Assembly: GCA_963665925.1 (NCBI GenBank)
Contig: OY762511.1
Span: forward strand, 2,480,001-2,544,000
Direction of reading: 5' to 3'
Length of the DNA: 64,000 nt
Source of the DNA: G963665925 sp963665925
Lineage (GTDB): Bacteria; Bacillota; Clostridia; Peptostreptococcales; Acidaminobacteraceae
How positions within the stretch are numbered: position 1 is the first letter of the stretch; each line of letters opens with the position of its first letter. A program made the translations under genes and the position numbers. The notes under the pieces were generated by a model, which did no database searches, was not told the origin of the DNA, and saw nothing but the letters and a program-made list of their open reading frames with translations. Below, piece by piece: positions 1 to 8,358 of the stretch.

Positions 1-377
1 CATCTGCGTATCTTAAGCAGTTCACCTGCGGGGGATACGACAAGCTCATTTTGGATGATCAAAAGAATCTGAATATAAGAAGTACGTCTAATGGGAGCTT
101 TATTGGTGTACATGATACTCTGAGCCGTGGTACACTTGAACAGATTTATCTCTCCATACGCATTGCGGTTGCAGAAGGCATAGACCGCCGTTCAGGCAGC
201 CTGCCCTTTGTTTTCGATGAGATCCTTGTCAACTGGGACAGGGACCGCATGGAGGGGGCCGTGAACACACTGAAGATACTGTCCCAAAAGCGGCAGATTT
301 TGTACATGACATGTCATGAGTGGATGCGAGATATGTTGAAAGAGGCATTTGACGCCAATGTAATAGACTTGTCCTAA
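1..377 (+). CDS. C-terminal end of an SMC/YhaN-like AAA ATPase (5' end outside window)
   Basis: The reading frame is open from base 3, so this is the last ~124 residues of a gene that begins upstream. It carries the C-terminal half of an ABC/SMC-type ATPase: a signature motif LSRGTLEQIYLSIRIAVAEG, then a Walker B strand LPFVFDEILVNWD with the Asp-Glu pair, then ILYMTCHE in the switch-histidine position. These features match YhaN/RecF-like chromosome or DNA-repair ATPases, usually paired with a YhaO/SbcD-like nuclease that would lie upstream. The family is clear. The specific role is inferred and the N-terminal half is not visible. Confidence 0.75.
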   Translation, partial: SAYLKQFTCGGYDKLILDDQKNLNIRSTSNGSFIGVHDTLSRGTLEQIYLSIRIAVAEGIDRRSGSLPFVFDEILVNWDRDRMEGAVNTLKILSQKRQILYMTCHEWMRDMLKEAFDANVIDLS

Positions 378-442
378 GGTCGCGGGTTTTCTATTGAACC
401 TAAATGGGTAATAATCCAGTAATGATACGAGGTGGTGCTGAA

Positions 443-595
443 GTGGCAAATGAAGAAGGTCAAAAATTTGCATGGGAAATAGAATTGGAGCAGTATCGAC
501 GTAGAAAAAGAGTAGACAGACTGCTGATTGCAGGGGCCTTATGTGGGATAGTATCCCTTGCTGTAAGCGTATATATCCTTATAGTACTGCTCTAG
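443..595 (+). CDS. small single-pass membrane protein, 50 aa
   Basis: I chose the GTG at 443 because a GAGGTGG ribosome binding site (429-435) sits 7 bases upstream. An in-frame ATG at 404 has no such site. The protein has a charged N-terminal half (about residues 8-24, rich in Glu, Arg and Lys) and one hydrophobic segment from about residue 26 to the end. It is likely a membrane-anchored small protein facing the cytoplasm. No family is recognised. It sits between the ATPase end and a cation efflux gene on the same strand. Confidence 0.5.
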   Translation: MANEEGQKFAWEIELEQYRRRKRVDRLLIAGALCGIVSLAVSVYILIVLL

Positions 596-621
596 AATGT
601 ATGACACAAATGAGGTGACTT

Positions 622-1503
622 ATGAAATCTGAAGAAAGACTATCCGTAGCCTATCGCATTTCCAAGGTTTCAATAGCGATAAACGTACTGCTTTCAGTCG
701 TTAAGATATTTATTGGTATTGTAGCCCGGTCTGGGGCACTTGTCGCGGATGGCATCCATTCGGTCTCAGATGTACTGACGACGATTATGGCCATGCTTGG
801 CGTATACATATCCGGCCAAAGCAGTGACGAGGAGCATCCTTATGGCCATGAAAAATATGAGCCTGTCTTTGGGAAGCTCATGGCGACGTTTCTTTGCGTA
901 ACTGGTGTTCTGATTGCATTTAACGCCATTAAGAACATACAGAACGGTGTTGTGGAAGTTCCCACAGGCACAGCCATTTATGCCGCGCTGCTATCCATAA
1001 TTGTAAAAGAGGGCATGTATCATTATACCATGCGCGGCGCCAAGCTTATTGAGAGTTCTGTGCTCAAAGCAGATGCCTGGCATCATAGGACCGATGCCAT
1101 TTCATCGGTGGGATCCTTCATTGGTATCTGGGGCGCGATGCATGGCTGGGTCATTATGGAGCCTATTGCCGCGATCGCCATTGGTGTTCTGATTATCAAA
1201 GTGTCGGTGGACATTTATATGCAGTCCATTCGGGAACTTATTGATACAGCGGCTGATTCAGCCACAATTGAAGATATCAACGAGATTATCCTGGAAACAG
1301 CGGGTGTTATTGAGATTGATGATCTGAAGACACGTATTCACGTGAATCGGCTTTTTGTCGATGTTGAAATTGCTGTAAACGCGGATTTGACGCTCAGAGA
1401 GGCGCATCGCATTGCAGAAAACGTACATGACAGAATAGAGGATATGGTACCCAAGGTCAAGCACTGCATGGTACACGTAAATCCTTACGGAGAAGGAGAA
1501 TAG
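622..1503 (+). CDS. cation diffusion facilitator family transporter
   Basis: 293 residues, the usual size of FieF/CzcD-like divalent metal/proton antiporters. A GAGGTG site precedes the ATG. The six-helix membrane domain contains the metal site motifs: DGIHSVSD in helix 2 (His46 and Asp50) and AWHHRTD in helix 5 (His154 and Asp158, spaced HxxxD). The C-terminal ~80 residues form the cytoplasmic ferredoxin-like dimerisation domain (DLKTRIHVNRLFVDVEIAV). The metal (Zn, Fe, Mn or Cd) cannot be decided from sequence. The next gene starts 5 bases after the stop, so the two are probably co-transcribed. Confidence 0.9.
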   Translation: MKSEERLSVAYRISKVSIAINVLLSVVKIFIGIVARSGALVADGIHSVSDVLTTIMAMLGVYISGQSSDEEHPYGHEKYEPVFGKLMATFLCVTGVLIAFNAIKNIQNGVVEVPTGTAIYAALLSIIVKEGMYHYTMRGAKLIESSVLKADAWHHRTDAISSVGSFIGIWGAMHGWVIMEPIAAIAIGVLIIKVSVDIYMQSIRELIDTAADSATIEDINEIILETAGVIEIDDLKTRIHVNRLFVDVEIAVNADLTLREAHRIAENVHDRIEDMVPKVKHCMVHVNPYGEGE

Positions 1504-1507
1504 CACA

Positions 1508-2164
1508 GTGATGAATATTGTAATTGCAGACGCCCTTAAGCGTGTGGCGCCAGACTTACGACTGGGTATACTGACGGCGGAAGTGCAGGTAACAGCACAC
1601 AGTGAAAGTCTCTGGCTTGAAATAGAAAAGTTCACGAATGATTTTTCTCTTGAAATGACGGATATAGCACAGCTGAGTCAAATCAGTGAAGCCCGCAAGG
1701 CATACCGCGCACTGGGAAAGGACCCGACACGCTATCGCCTTTCCTCAGATTCGCTTATGCGCCGTATTGTAAAGTCGAAGGGACTCTACCAGGTCAATGA
1801 CATCGTTGACATGAACAATCTGCTATCCCTGGAGTCAGGCCATTCCATAGGAACCTACGATTTAGGCAAGATTTCAGGTAATGTGGAATATGGTATCGGT
1901 ACTGCTGATGAAGAATATGTGGGCATTGGCAGAGGTGTACTGAACATTGAAGGGCTTCCTGTTTTGAAGGATGATAGGGGAAGCTTTGGGAGTGCGACTT
2001 CTGATTCTGAACGTACCATGATAACCCTCGATACCAAGCGTATTCTAATGAATATTATTGCTTTTGATGGGGATGAAAAACTGGAGAGGTGGATGGACCG
2101 CGCCGAGGCTCTGCTGAAGGCACACGTTCAGGGCGCAGCTGTAGAAAAATGGATCGTTGATTGA
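1508..2164 (+). CDS. B3/B4 tRNA-binding domain protein
   Basis: 218 residues resembling the stand-alone B3/B4 domain of the phenylalanyl-tRNA synthetase beta subunit. Recognisable stretches are EARKAYRALGKDPTRYRLSSDSLMRR and the central LLSLESGHSIGTYDLGKI. Free-standing members of this family are proposed to act on tRNA or amino acids, but no firm reaction is known. A GGAGAAGGAG site (1490-1499) lies inside the end of the preceding gene. The start may be the GTG at 1508 or the adjacent ATG at 1511. Confidence 0.75.
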   Translation: MMNIVIADALKRVAPDLRLGILTAEVQVTAHSESLWLEIEKFTNDFSLEMTDIAQLSQISEARKAYRALGKDPTRYRLSSDSLMRRIVKSKGLYQVNDIVDMNNLLSLESGHSIGTYDLGKISGNVEYGIGTADEEYVGIGRGVLNIEGLPVLKDDRGSFGSATSDSERTMITLDTKRILMNIIAFDGDEKLERWMDRAEALLKAHVQGAAVEKWIVD

Positions 2165-2241
2165 TTCAGAGCTTGCTTTGATCAATTAATAAGTTCGCAA
2201 ATCTTCTTGATTGGGTATGAATAACCTGATAGGAGGGGCCG

Positions 2242-4353
2242 ATGAATAAGTTGAGCAATAGAATCGTCCTAATTATAACAATCCTCACAGTACTCATTTC
2301 ATTTTCGATTGGCTTTTTGATCATTCATCGATCTACCCAGATTGTAGAAATGGAATCAAAGCAAAAGCTCGTTGAGATGGCGCGTCGAATCGGCAGCGAG
2401 TTCGATTTTGAGGTCAGAGAGGTTGAAAAGGTCAGACAGCAGGTCAATGAGCTGGTTGAGTCGACCTTTGATTTGCATGCTCTCAATACGGACCCGGATT
2501 ATATGATTAAGTACAAGGAGCAGATTGCACCTGTTATTCAGAGGATGGCCCAAGATGCGCGGATTTCCAGATCGGTGTATGTTTTCTTTGCCCCGGAAGT
2601 GACCGGTGGGGCCCATGATGTATGGTACACCGATATCAACAACAGTGGTACCGTATCTAGACAAGAGGAGTTTGACATTTCCTTCTACGAGGAAGAGACA
2701 CCCGAAAAGGACTGGTACTTTGAGACGAAGGCTCAAGGGCGTCCCTACTGGACGGCGCCTTATCAAGGCAATGTGTATTTTGACAATCATCTGACTTACA
2801 TTTCCCATACGGCGCCCATCTATATCGACGGTGTTTTCATAGGTGTTGCAGGCGCAGACTATTATTTTGAAACCTTACGTGACAGGATTATGGACATAAG
2901 GCTTTACGATACGGGCTATGCGGTGCTTTTCAATGGCGATATGGAGGCCCTCATCCATCCGACCCTTGAGGAGGGTGTTTCCCTCAGGGAAATCGATGAT
3001 GGGAAGTATGCTGAACTTGCAGATGCCATTGAGACCGCAGAGGGCGTTACGGAGTTTACATGGATTGACGGAAAGGTGCATCTGATTGCTTCCAAAAAGC
3101 TTTTGAACGACTGGATTATTGCAGTTGTGCCCTACAAGGAGGAAGTCTTTAAGTCTGTGAACCAGACCCGTTCGCTTATGTATCTGATCATAGGGATTGG
3201 CGGCATGCTGGCTGCTCTGATCGGTATTGTAACTGGCAAAAAAGTGGTGCAGCCAATAGAGCAGATTGTCATCGATATCAACAAAATCGGTCTAGGAGAT
3301 TATGAGAACGAGATTGCCAAGAAGTTCAGAATGCGAAATGATGAAGTCGGTATACTCGCCAATTCTGTAGAGAGCATGCGTCAAACTCAAAAGACCTCAT
3401 TTGAAGAGATAAATGCAGTAAACGCCCAGCTTGAGAAGCGGGTGAAGGAGCGTACACAGGAGCTCATTCAGACCAATGAGTACTTAGAAGAATCCATGGC
3501 TCAGCTCGAAGAGAAGCAGGCTGAAATGATTTTGACCAATGAAGCACTCGAAGACGCCCTGGAAATGACACGTGTGACGCAGCGTCAGCTTATTGAGTCT
3601 GAAAAGATTGCGTCTTTGGGTTATCTGGTAGGGGGCATAGCGCATGAAATCAATACACCAGTCGGAAACAGCGTTACTTTGGTGACCTTCATCCAGAAGG
3701 AATCCGGTCTTGTTTCAAATAAGGTGGAGCGCGGAAAGATAACTAAAAAAGAGCTTTCGGAGTATATACGAAATGTGCTTGAAGCTTCGGAAACAATCTA
3801 TAGAAACCTGAAGACGACAGGTGACCTCGTCAGCAGATTCAAGCAGATTGCCGCATCTGAATCCAAGGAGAGCATCATCCATTTCAATGTGGGCGATTAT
3901 TTGCAGCTCATTGTGAAGAGTATGGGACTTCTCGGAGAACATGCTGGTATTCATGTGGAGATTCTGGGAGATCCGAATGTTGAGGTTTTTTCCGATGCAG
4001 GCAAGTTTTCGCAGATTTTCACCAATCTGATTTCGAATTCGCTGATGCACGGTTTCGAAAATCATGATGTGGGAACCATTCAGATTCAATATGAAACCGT
4101 ATCCGACGGACTCTTCATAAAGTATGAGGATAATGGAGCAGGCATTGAACAGGCGCACCTGGACAGTATTTATACGCCATTCTTTACGACGAAATTCAGT
4201 GGAGAAACCAAAGGGCTTGGTCTCAATATTGTCTATAATGTGGTTACAAAGCTTTTTGGAGGCACAATCAAATGTGAGTCTGAACTGGGCAAGGGAACCC
4301 TATTCTTCATTAATCTAAAAATGAAAGTCAGCGACAAAAAAACGCAGGTTTAG
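2242..4353 (+). CDS. sensor histidine kinase with extracellular Cache domain
   Basis: 703 residues with a strong AGGAGGGG site. In order: TM1 (about 8-27); a large extracellular double-Cache-like sensor (about 30-305, with YFETKAQGRPYWTAPY and the downstream GVAGADYYF); TM2 (about 311-331); a HAMP linker; a long coiled coil (about 390-450); then the kinase core. The phospho-acceptor is His468 in GGIAHEINTPVGN. The ATPase domain has the N-box (around Asn595), DNGAGI (Asp630) and GLGLNIV (Gly658 onward). No response regulator is adjacent, so its partner is elsewhere. The ligand is unknown. Cache sensors of this type commonly bind small amines, amino acids or carboxylates. Confidence 0.9.
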   Translation: MNKLSNRIVLIITILTVLISFSIGFLIIHRSTQIVEMESKQKLVEMARRIGSEFDFEVREVEKVRQQVNELVESTFDLHALNTDPDYMIKYKEQIAPVIQRMAQDARISRSVYVFFAPEVTGGAHDVWYTDINNSGTVSRQEEFDISFYEEETPEKDWYFETKAQGRPYWTAPYQGNVYFDNHLTYISHTAPIYIDGVFIGVAGADYYFETLRDRIMDIRLYDTGYAVLFNGDMEALIHPTLEEGVSLREIDDGKYAELADAIETAEGVTEFTWIDGKVHLIASKKLLNDWIIAVVPYKEEVFKSVNQTRSLMYLIIGIGGMLAALIGIVTGKKVVQPIEQIVIDINKIGLGDYENEIAKKFRMRNDEVGILANSVESMRQTQKTSFEEINAVNAQLEKRVKERTQELIQTNEYLEESMAQLEEKQAEMILTNEALEDALEMTRVTQRQLIESEKIASLGYLVGGIAHEINTPVGNSVTLVTFIQKESGLVSNKVERGKITKKELSEYIRNVLEASETIYRNLKTTGDLVSRFKQIAASESKESIIHFNVGDYLQLIVKSMGLLGEHAGIHVEILGDPNVEVFSDAGKFSQIFTNLISNSLMHGFENHDVGTIQIQYETVSDGLFIKYEDNGAGIEQAHLDSIYTPFFTTKFSGETKGLGLNIVYNVVTKLFGGTIKCESELGKGTLFFINLKMKVSDKKTQV

Positions 4354-4362
4354 CTGAAAAAC

Positions 4363-4402
4363 AAGGCTGTCACCTCTATTTAAGAGTGTGACAGCCTTTT
4401 GT
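4363..4402. terminator. bidirectional intrinsic terminator
   Basis: An 11-bp perfect stem, arms at 4363-4373 and 4388-4398, is flanked by A-rich sequence on the left and TTTT on the right. It lies between the convergent histidine kinase (+) and phosphohexomutase (-) genes and can end both transcripts. Confidence 0.85.
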
Positions 4403-4410
4403 ATTGCGCT

Positions 4411-5928
4411 CTATTTTTCAAATGCTGAAAGATCAAGGTTTTCGAAATGAACAAGGTGCTGATGCAGCGCGTCTGCAATAAGTGCAACACCACCTTCGAC
4501 ATCAGATTCAATGTTGATTGGCAGAACTGGGTCATGAAGGGAAAGACGCACAAGGAACCATCCGCGAGACGCTTCATCTGTGCATGAAAGACGGATGCCC
4601 TCATGGCTGTCAGGTACAATTGAGTAACCTTTGTGTTCCGCAGCAAAGGCTTCAAGACTGTCTATGACCGATTGACCATAGTCTTTAAAATCAGCCAGAT
4701 TGATTTTAACCCTGAATTCAGATGCCTCACATGGCTCGCGCAATGAGGCGATGATTTCTGATAAGCTTTTGTTTTCCTGTCTCAGCTGTGAAAGTTTGAT
4801 AAGAATTTTGGTTACAATGAAAGCGCCGTCATCAAGGAAATAGTTCTCCTTTAGAGCACCATGGCCTGATGTTTCAATGGCTAGGGCACTGTGTACACCT
4901 GCATTGTTCAGACGTACAGATTCGTTGATAACGTTCTTGTAGCCGCGCTTGAAGCGAAGATGCTTTCCACCCAGAGAAGGAATGAACTCGGCAAGACCGT
5001 CAGAAGTTACAGAGTCTGTAACAATGGTTGTACCAGGTGTATCTTCAAGCACAATGGCGCTCATTAAGGCAATGAGCCGGTTTCTATTGATGATTTTTCC
5101 ACCCTTGTCAACGATGGCCGCACGGTCAACATCCGTATCGAAAATGATGCCAAGGTCAGCATCTTGTTCAATTGTAGCCTGCTGAACCGATGTCATGGCA
5201 TCGTCGTCCTCAGGGTTTGGCACGTGGTTCGGGAACATGCCATCTGGATCGAGGAACTGGCTGCCTGCAGTATCAGCTCCAAGAGGAAGCAGAACCTTCT
5301 CTGCAAAGAAACCGCCAGCGCCATTGCCGGCATCGACAAGTATGTTTAGGCCTTCTAGGGGGCGTTCGTAATTATCAGGATGATTTACCTGGTTACGGAT
5401 ATAATCTACCAGGTGCGCACTGTAAAGATCGATGAGACTACAGGAATCCACCTGACCCTTTTCAGATGCAGGTGCTTGGTATGCAGCTGCTGCTGTAAGT
5501 ATTTCCTTGATGTCAGGCTTGTCGAGTCCGCCGTCTTTTGTAAAGAATTTCATACCATTGCGGTTAAACGGCAAATGGCTTGCAGTAATCATAATTGCGC
5601 CATCGCAATCTGTTGGGTCGAAAATCGTTGACATGAACATGGATGGTGTAGAAGCAAGTCCGCAGTCAAGGGCCTTTGCGCCTGTCCCACTCAGACCTTC
5701 AAGCACACCCTTCATCAGGTCAGGGCCACTGAGTCTGGAGTCGCGCCCCACAGCAATTCGGATGTCCTCTGGTGTCTTTCCAACCTTGCGTGCTACCCAG
5801 TTTGAAAAGGCGCCTGCAATACATTTAACTTCGTCTTCAGTGAGATTGACATTTTCGCCTTCGATGCCCTCAAGTGCGACACCGCGAATGTCAGAACCGT
5901 TTTGAAGCTTCAACCATTTCTCCAGCAT
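4411..5928 (-). CDS. phosphomannomutase/phosphoglucomutase
   Basis: 505 residues of the alpha-D-phosphohexomutase superfamily, converting hexose 1-phosphate and 6-phosphate for envelope sugar synthesis. Visible sites: phosphoserine loop MITASHLPFNRNGMKF (Ser117), metal-binding loop FDTDVDRAA (Asp264, Asp266, Asp268), sugar-binding loop AIETSGHGA and a C-terminal phosphate-binding domain. A good AGGAGG site lies just upstream of the start on the minus strand. It is a single-gene unit convergent with the kinase. Substrate choice between mannose and glucose phosphates cannot be read from sequence. Confidence 0.9.
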   Translation of the reverse strand: MLEKWLKLQNGSDIRGVALEGIEGENVNLTEDEVKCIAGAFSNWVARKVGKTPEDIRIAVGRDSRLSGPDLMKGVLEGLSGTGAKALDCGLASTPSMFMSTIFDPTDCDGAIMITASHLPFNRNGMKFFTKDGGLDKPDIKEILTAAAAYQAPASEKGQVDSCSLIDLYSAHLVDYIRNQVNHPDNYERPLEGLNILVDAGNGAGGFFAEKVLLPLGADTAGSQFLDPDGMFPNHVPNPEDDDAMTSVQQATIEQDADLGIIFDTDVDRAAIVDKGGKIINRNRLIALMSAIVLEDTPGTTIVTDSVTSDGLAEFIPSLGGKHLRFKRGYKNVINESVRLNNAGVHSALAIETSGHGALKENYFLDDGAFIVTKILIKLSQLRQENKSLSEIIASLREPCEASEFRVKINLADFKDYGQSVIDSLEAFAAEHKGYSIVPDSHEGIRLSCTDEASRGWFLVRLSLHDPVLPINIESDVEGGVALIADALHQHLVHFENLDLSAFEK

Positions 5929-6157
5929 ATTTGCCTCCTATATAGAACATTCATCTGAATATGTGACTCGAATATCATATCCAATTTCAAGTTGGATAGT
6001 ATGCGTAAAAAAATCATACTAAATCATTATACCTAAATTGCAAAAAAAGAAAAATAAAAATTAGGGAAATCCATATTTTTAAGAGAGACTTTGGTATCAT
6101 AATAATGTCTTTAAAATAATGATTTGCAATTTGAGGAAAGCAGATGAGGTGGATGAC

Positions 6158-7111
6158 ATGCGACTCATTGATATGCACTGTGACACGTTTTATAGAATGA
6201 AGGAATGCTCTACAAGGCAGAATATTATAAGAAACCAGCTGCATGTAGATTTGGAAAAATTGAAAGAGGCAAGGTCTTTCATACAGTGCTTTGCGCTGTA
6301 CTCGGATTTAAAGGCCTGCGAAGACAAGGGGCAGGATCCCTGGGGATATATGCTGGAGCTCTACAGCCTGATAAAGGATGAAATTGACAATGCCAATGGA
6401 CTCTTGAAACTGGTTACACGTGTTGATGAAGCAGAGACAGTGCATGGTGAAGGTAAACTGGCAGCGCTGCTTACTGTTGAAGAGGGCGGCATCGTCTATG
6501 AGGATATGAAGCGGTTGGATACATTGTATCGGATGGGCATTCGGATGATGTCCCTGACCTGGGACTATTCAAACAGCCTTGGACACCCTAATCTGCCTGA
6601 GACGACCCATCTTGGTCTGACGCCATTTGGGCATGATGTCATTGACAGAATGAATGAACTGGGCATGCTGATTGATGTATCGCATTTGTCAGACAAGGGA
6701 TTCTGGGAAGTGATTGAGCAGACCCAAAGTCCGATCGTCGCATCGCATTCAAATGCCAGGAGTGTTATGGCGCATAGAAGAAACCTGTCTGATGGCATGC
6801 TGCGGGCACTAGGGAACAACGGCGGCGTGACAGGGCTTAACTTCTGCCCATACTTTGTTGCAGATAAGGACGAAAAGCTGTATATAGATGATCTGGTTGA
6901 TCATGTAAAGCATGTAATCAACCATGGTGGCATGGAGTGTGCTGCGATTGGAACGGATTTTGACGGTATGAATGGCGACCTTGAAATCAAGCATATTGGA
7001 GAAATGGAAAAACTTTATGCAGGACTGCTGCGTGCAGGTTTTACAGGCGCACAGGCAGATAAGGTGTTTTACGAGAATGCCCAGCGTGTTTTTAAGGAAG
7101 TCATTGGCTAA
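6158..7111 (+). CDS. membrane dipeptidase family (M19) zinc peptidase
   Basis: The ATG at 6158 is preferred because GAGGTGG (6146-6152) precedes it. An upstream in-frame ATG at 6119 lacks a site. The 317-residue protein starts MRLIDMHCDTFYRM, with the HxD metal motif at the very N-terminus. It then shows the central Glu (TVEEGG), DVSHLSDKGF, ASHSNARSV and GTDFDGM, the zinc ligands and substrate loop of renal-dipeptidase-like enzymes. It hydrolyses dipeptides, including some with D-residues. No signal peptide, so cytoplasmic. It begins a three-gene run with the HD protein and the glycosylase. Confidence 0.9.
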   Translation: MRLIDMHCDTFYRMKECSTRQNIIRNQLHVDLEKLKEARSFIQCFALYSDLKACEDKGQDPWGYMLELYSLIKDEIDNANGLLKLVTRVDEAETVHGEGKLAALLTVEEGGIVYEDMKRLDTLYRMGIRMMSLTWDYSNSLGHPNLPETTHLGLTPFGHDVIDRMNELGMLIDVSHLSDKGFWEVIEQTQSPIVASHSNARSVMAHRRNLSDGMLRALGNNGGVTGLNFCPYFVADKDEKLYIDDLVDHVKHVINHGGMECAAIGTDFDGMNGDLEIKHIGEMEKLYAGLLRAGFTGAQADKVFYENAQRVFKEVIG

Positions 7112-7125
7112 TACGGGAGACATAC

Positions 7126-7773
7126 ATGAAAAATATTGAGTGGTTGCTTGAAGAACTAAAGGCGCATTTTGAAAAGGAAGCAACGGGCCATGATTTTTGG
7201 CATGCCCAGCGTGTATACAAGAGTGCGCTCCATATAGGAAACATAGAAAATGCAAATCTGCGTATTGTTGAAGCCGCAGCGCTCCTTCACGACGTGGCAG
7301 ACTGGAAGCTTGAAGAAGATAGAAGGGCAGCTGGCCAAAGGCAGATGGAAGCCTGGCTGGATCGCCTTTGTTTTACTGAAGCTGAAAAAAAGGCTGTTTA
7401 CCATATTACAGAAAACATGTCTTATAAAGGGGGAACAAATGCCGACAAGGCATTGTCGCTTGAAGGCAAGGTGGTCCAAGATGCTGACCGGTTAGATGCG
7501 CTGGGCGCAATCGGTATTGCCAGAACCTTTGCATACGGAGGGTCCAAGGGGCGTCCTATACACGACCCTGACAATGGACCTGTCGATGCCTTTGAAGATT
7601 TTGAGGCTTATAAGAATAATGAAGGTGCCAGTCTCAATCATTTTTATGAGAAGCTTCTCAAGTTGAAGGTACTTATGAATACTGAAACCGGCAGGGAAAT
7701 GGCTGAAGAACGCGACGCCTACATGCGCGCGTTTCTGAGCCGATTTTTCAAGGAGTGGGAGGGTGAACTTTGA
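7126..7773 (+). CDS. HD-domain phosphohydrolase-like protein
   Basis: 215 residues. The HD-domain metal residues are visible: GHDFWHAQRV near residue 22, AALLHDVADWK, HITENMSY and VVQDADRLDALGAIGIAR. This is the YpgQ/YedJ-like group of small HD hydrolases, for which nucleotide or pyrophosphate hydrolysis has been proposed or shown in some members. The substrate here is unknown. It lies 14 bases after the dipeptidase gene and overlaps the next gene by 4 bases, indicating translational coupling. Confidence 0.85.
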   Translation: MKNIEWLLEELKAHFEKEATGHDFWHAQRVYKSALHIGNIENANLRIVEAAALLHDVADWKLEEDRRAAGQRQMEAWLDRLCFTEAEKKAVYHITENMSYKGGTNADKALSLEGKVVQDADRLDALGAIGIARTFAYGGSKGRPIHDPDNGPVDAFEDFEAYKNNEGASLNHFYEKLLKLKVLMNTETGREMAEERDAYMRAFLSRFFKEWEGEL

Positions 7774-8279
7774 TATACGCATTCAGCCCGGTTTGTGGGG
7801 AGACACCGCGGATACTGATTTTGGGCTCAATGCCCAGTGTGAAGTCCCTGGAAGAGAAGATGTACTATGGTCATCCTAGAAATCAGTTTTGGCCAATTCT
7901 TTTTGCTTTGCTGGGTGAAGAAGTGTCAGGTATACATACTGAAATCGCTTATGATGACAAGCTTGAGAAACTGCGCTGCAGTGGGATTGCACTTTGGGAC
8001 GTTTACAAGGAATGCGACCGGGATGGCAGCCTCGATGCAAATATTGTGAACGGGCAATACAATGACTTGTCGGGTTTTGTCGATGCGCATCCATCGTTGT
8101 GTCTTATTGTCTTCAATGGCGGGAAGGCTGCTGAGGCGCTGAAGAAAAACAAGGCACTTGCTCAAACTCTAAAGCTGAAAGGCATTGAAACGCGCATTAT
8201 GCCCTCAACGAGTCCTGCATATACTCTTGGCTTTGAAAAGAAGCTTGAGGCATGGCGGGAAATAATTGACTTCTTATAA
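7770..8279 (+). CDS. DNA-deoxyinosine glycosylase, uracil-DNA glycosylase superfamily
   Basis: 169 residues starting at a TTG that overlaps the previous stop codon. A GGAGGG site at 7758-7763 supports this start. N-terminal LILGSMPSVKSLEEKMYYGHPRNQFWPIL is typical of the UDG-superfamily branch that removes deoxyinosine, and PSTSPAYT near the C-terminus matches the second active-site motif. It is a predicted base-excision repair enzyme acting on deaminated adenine. Exact base specificity (hypoxanthine, uracil, G:T) cannot be read from sequence. Confidence 0.8.
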   Translation: MIYAFSPVCGETPRILILGSMPSVKSLEEKMYYGHPRNQFWPILFALLGEEVSGIHTEIAYDDKLEKLRCSGIALWDVYKECDRDGSLDANIVNGQYNDLSGFVDAHPSLCLIVFNGGKAAEALKKNKALAQTLKLKGIETRIMPSTSPAYTLGFEKKLEAWREIIDFL

Positions 8280-8284
8280 AAAAG

Positions 8285-8327
8285 CCTGTGAAAACGCGCC
8301 TTGCAGCGTGTCTTCACAGGTTTTTTT
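8285..8327 (+). terminator. intrinsic terminator after glycosylase gene
   Basis: Stem arms CCTGTGAA (8285-8292) and TTCACAGG (8313-8320) enclose a smaller GC-rich stem and are followed by TTTTTTT. A run of A residues before the stem could let it act also for the converging minus-strand lipoprotein gene. Confidence 0.8.
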
Positions 8328-8358
8328 AAAAGAGAGCAAGCGCATGGCGTGCCTGCGC

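Noticed and set aside
4949..5905. Several plus-strand open frames opposite the phosphohexomutase
   Set aside because: They lack ribosome sites and recognisable motifs, while the minus-strand frame encodes a complete known enzyme.
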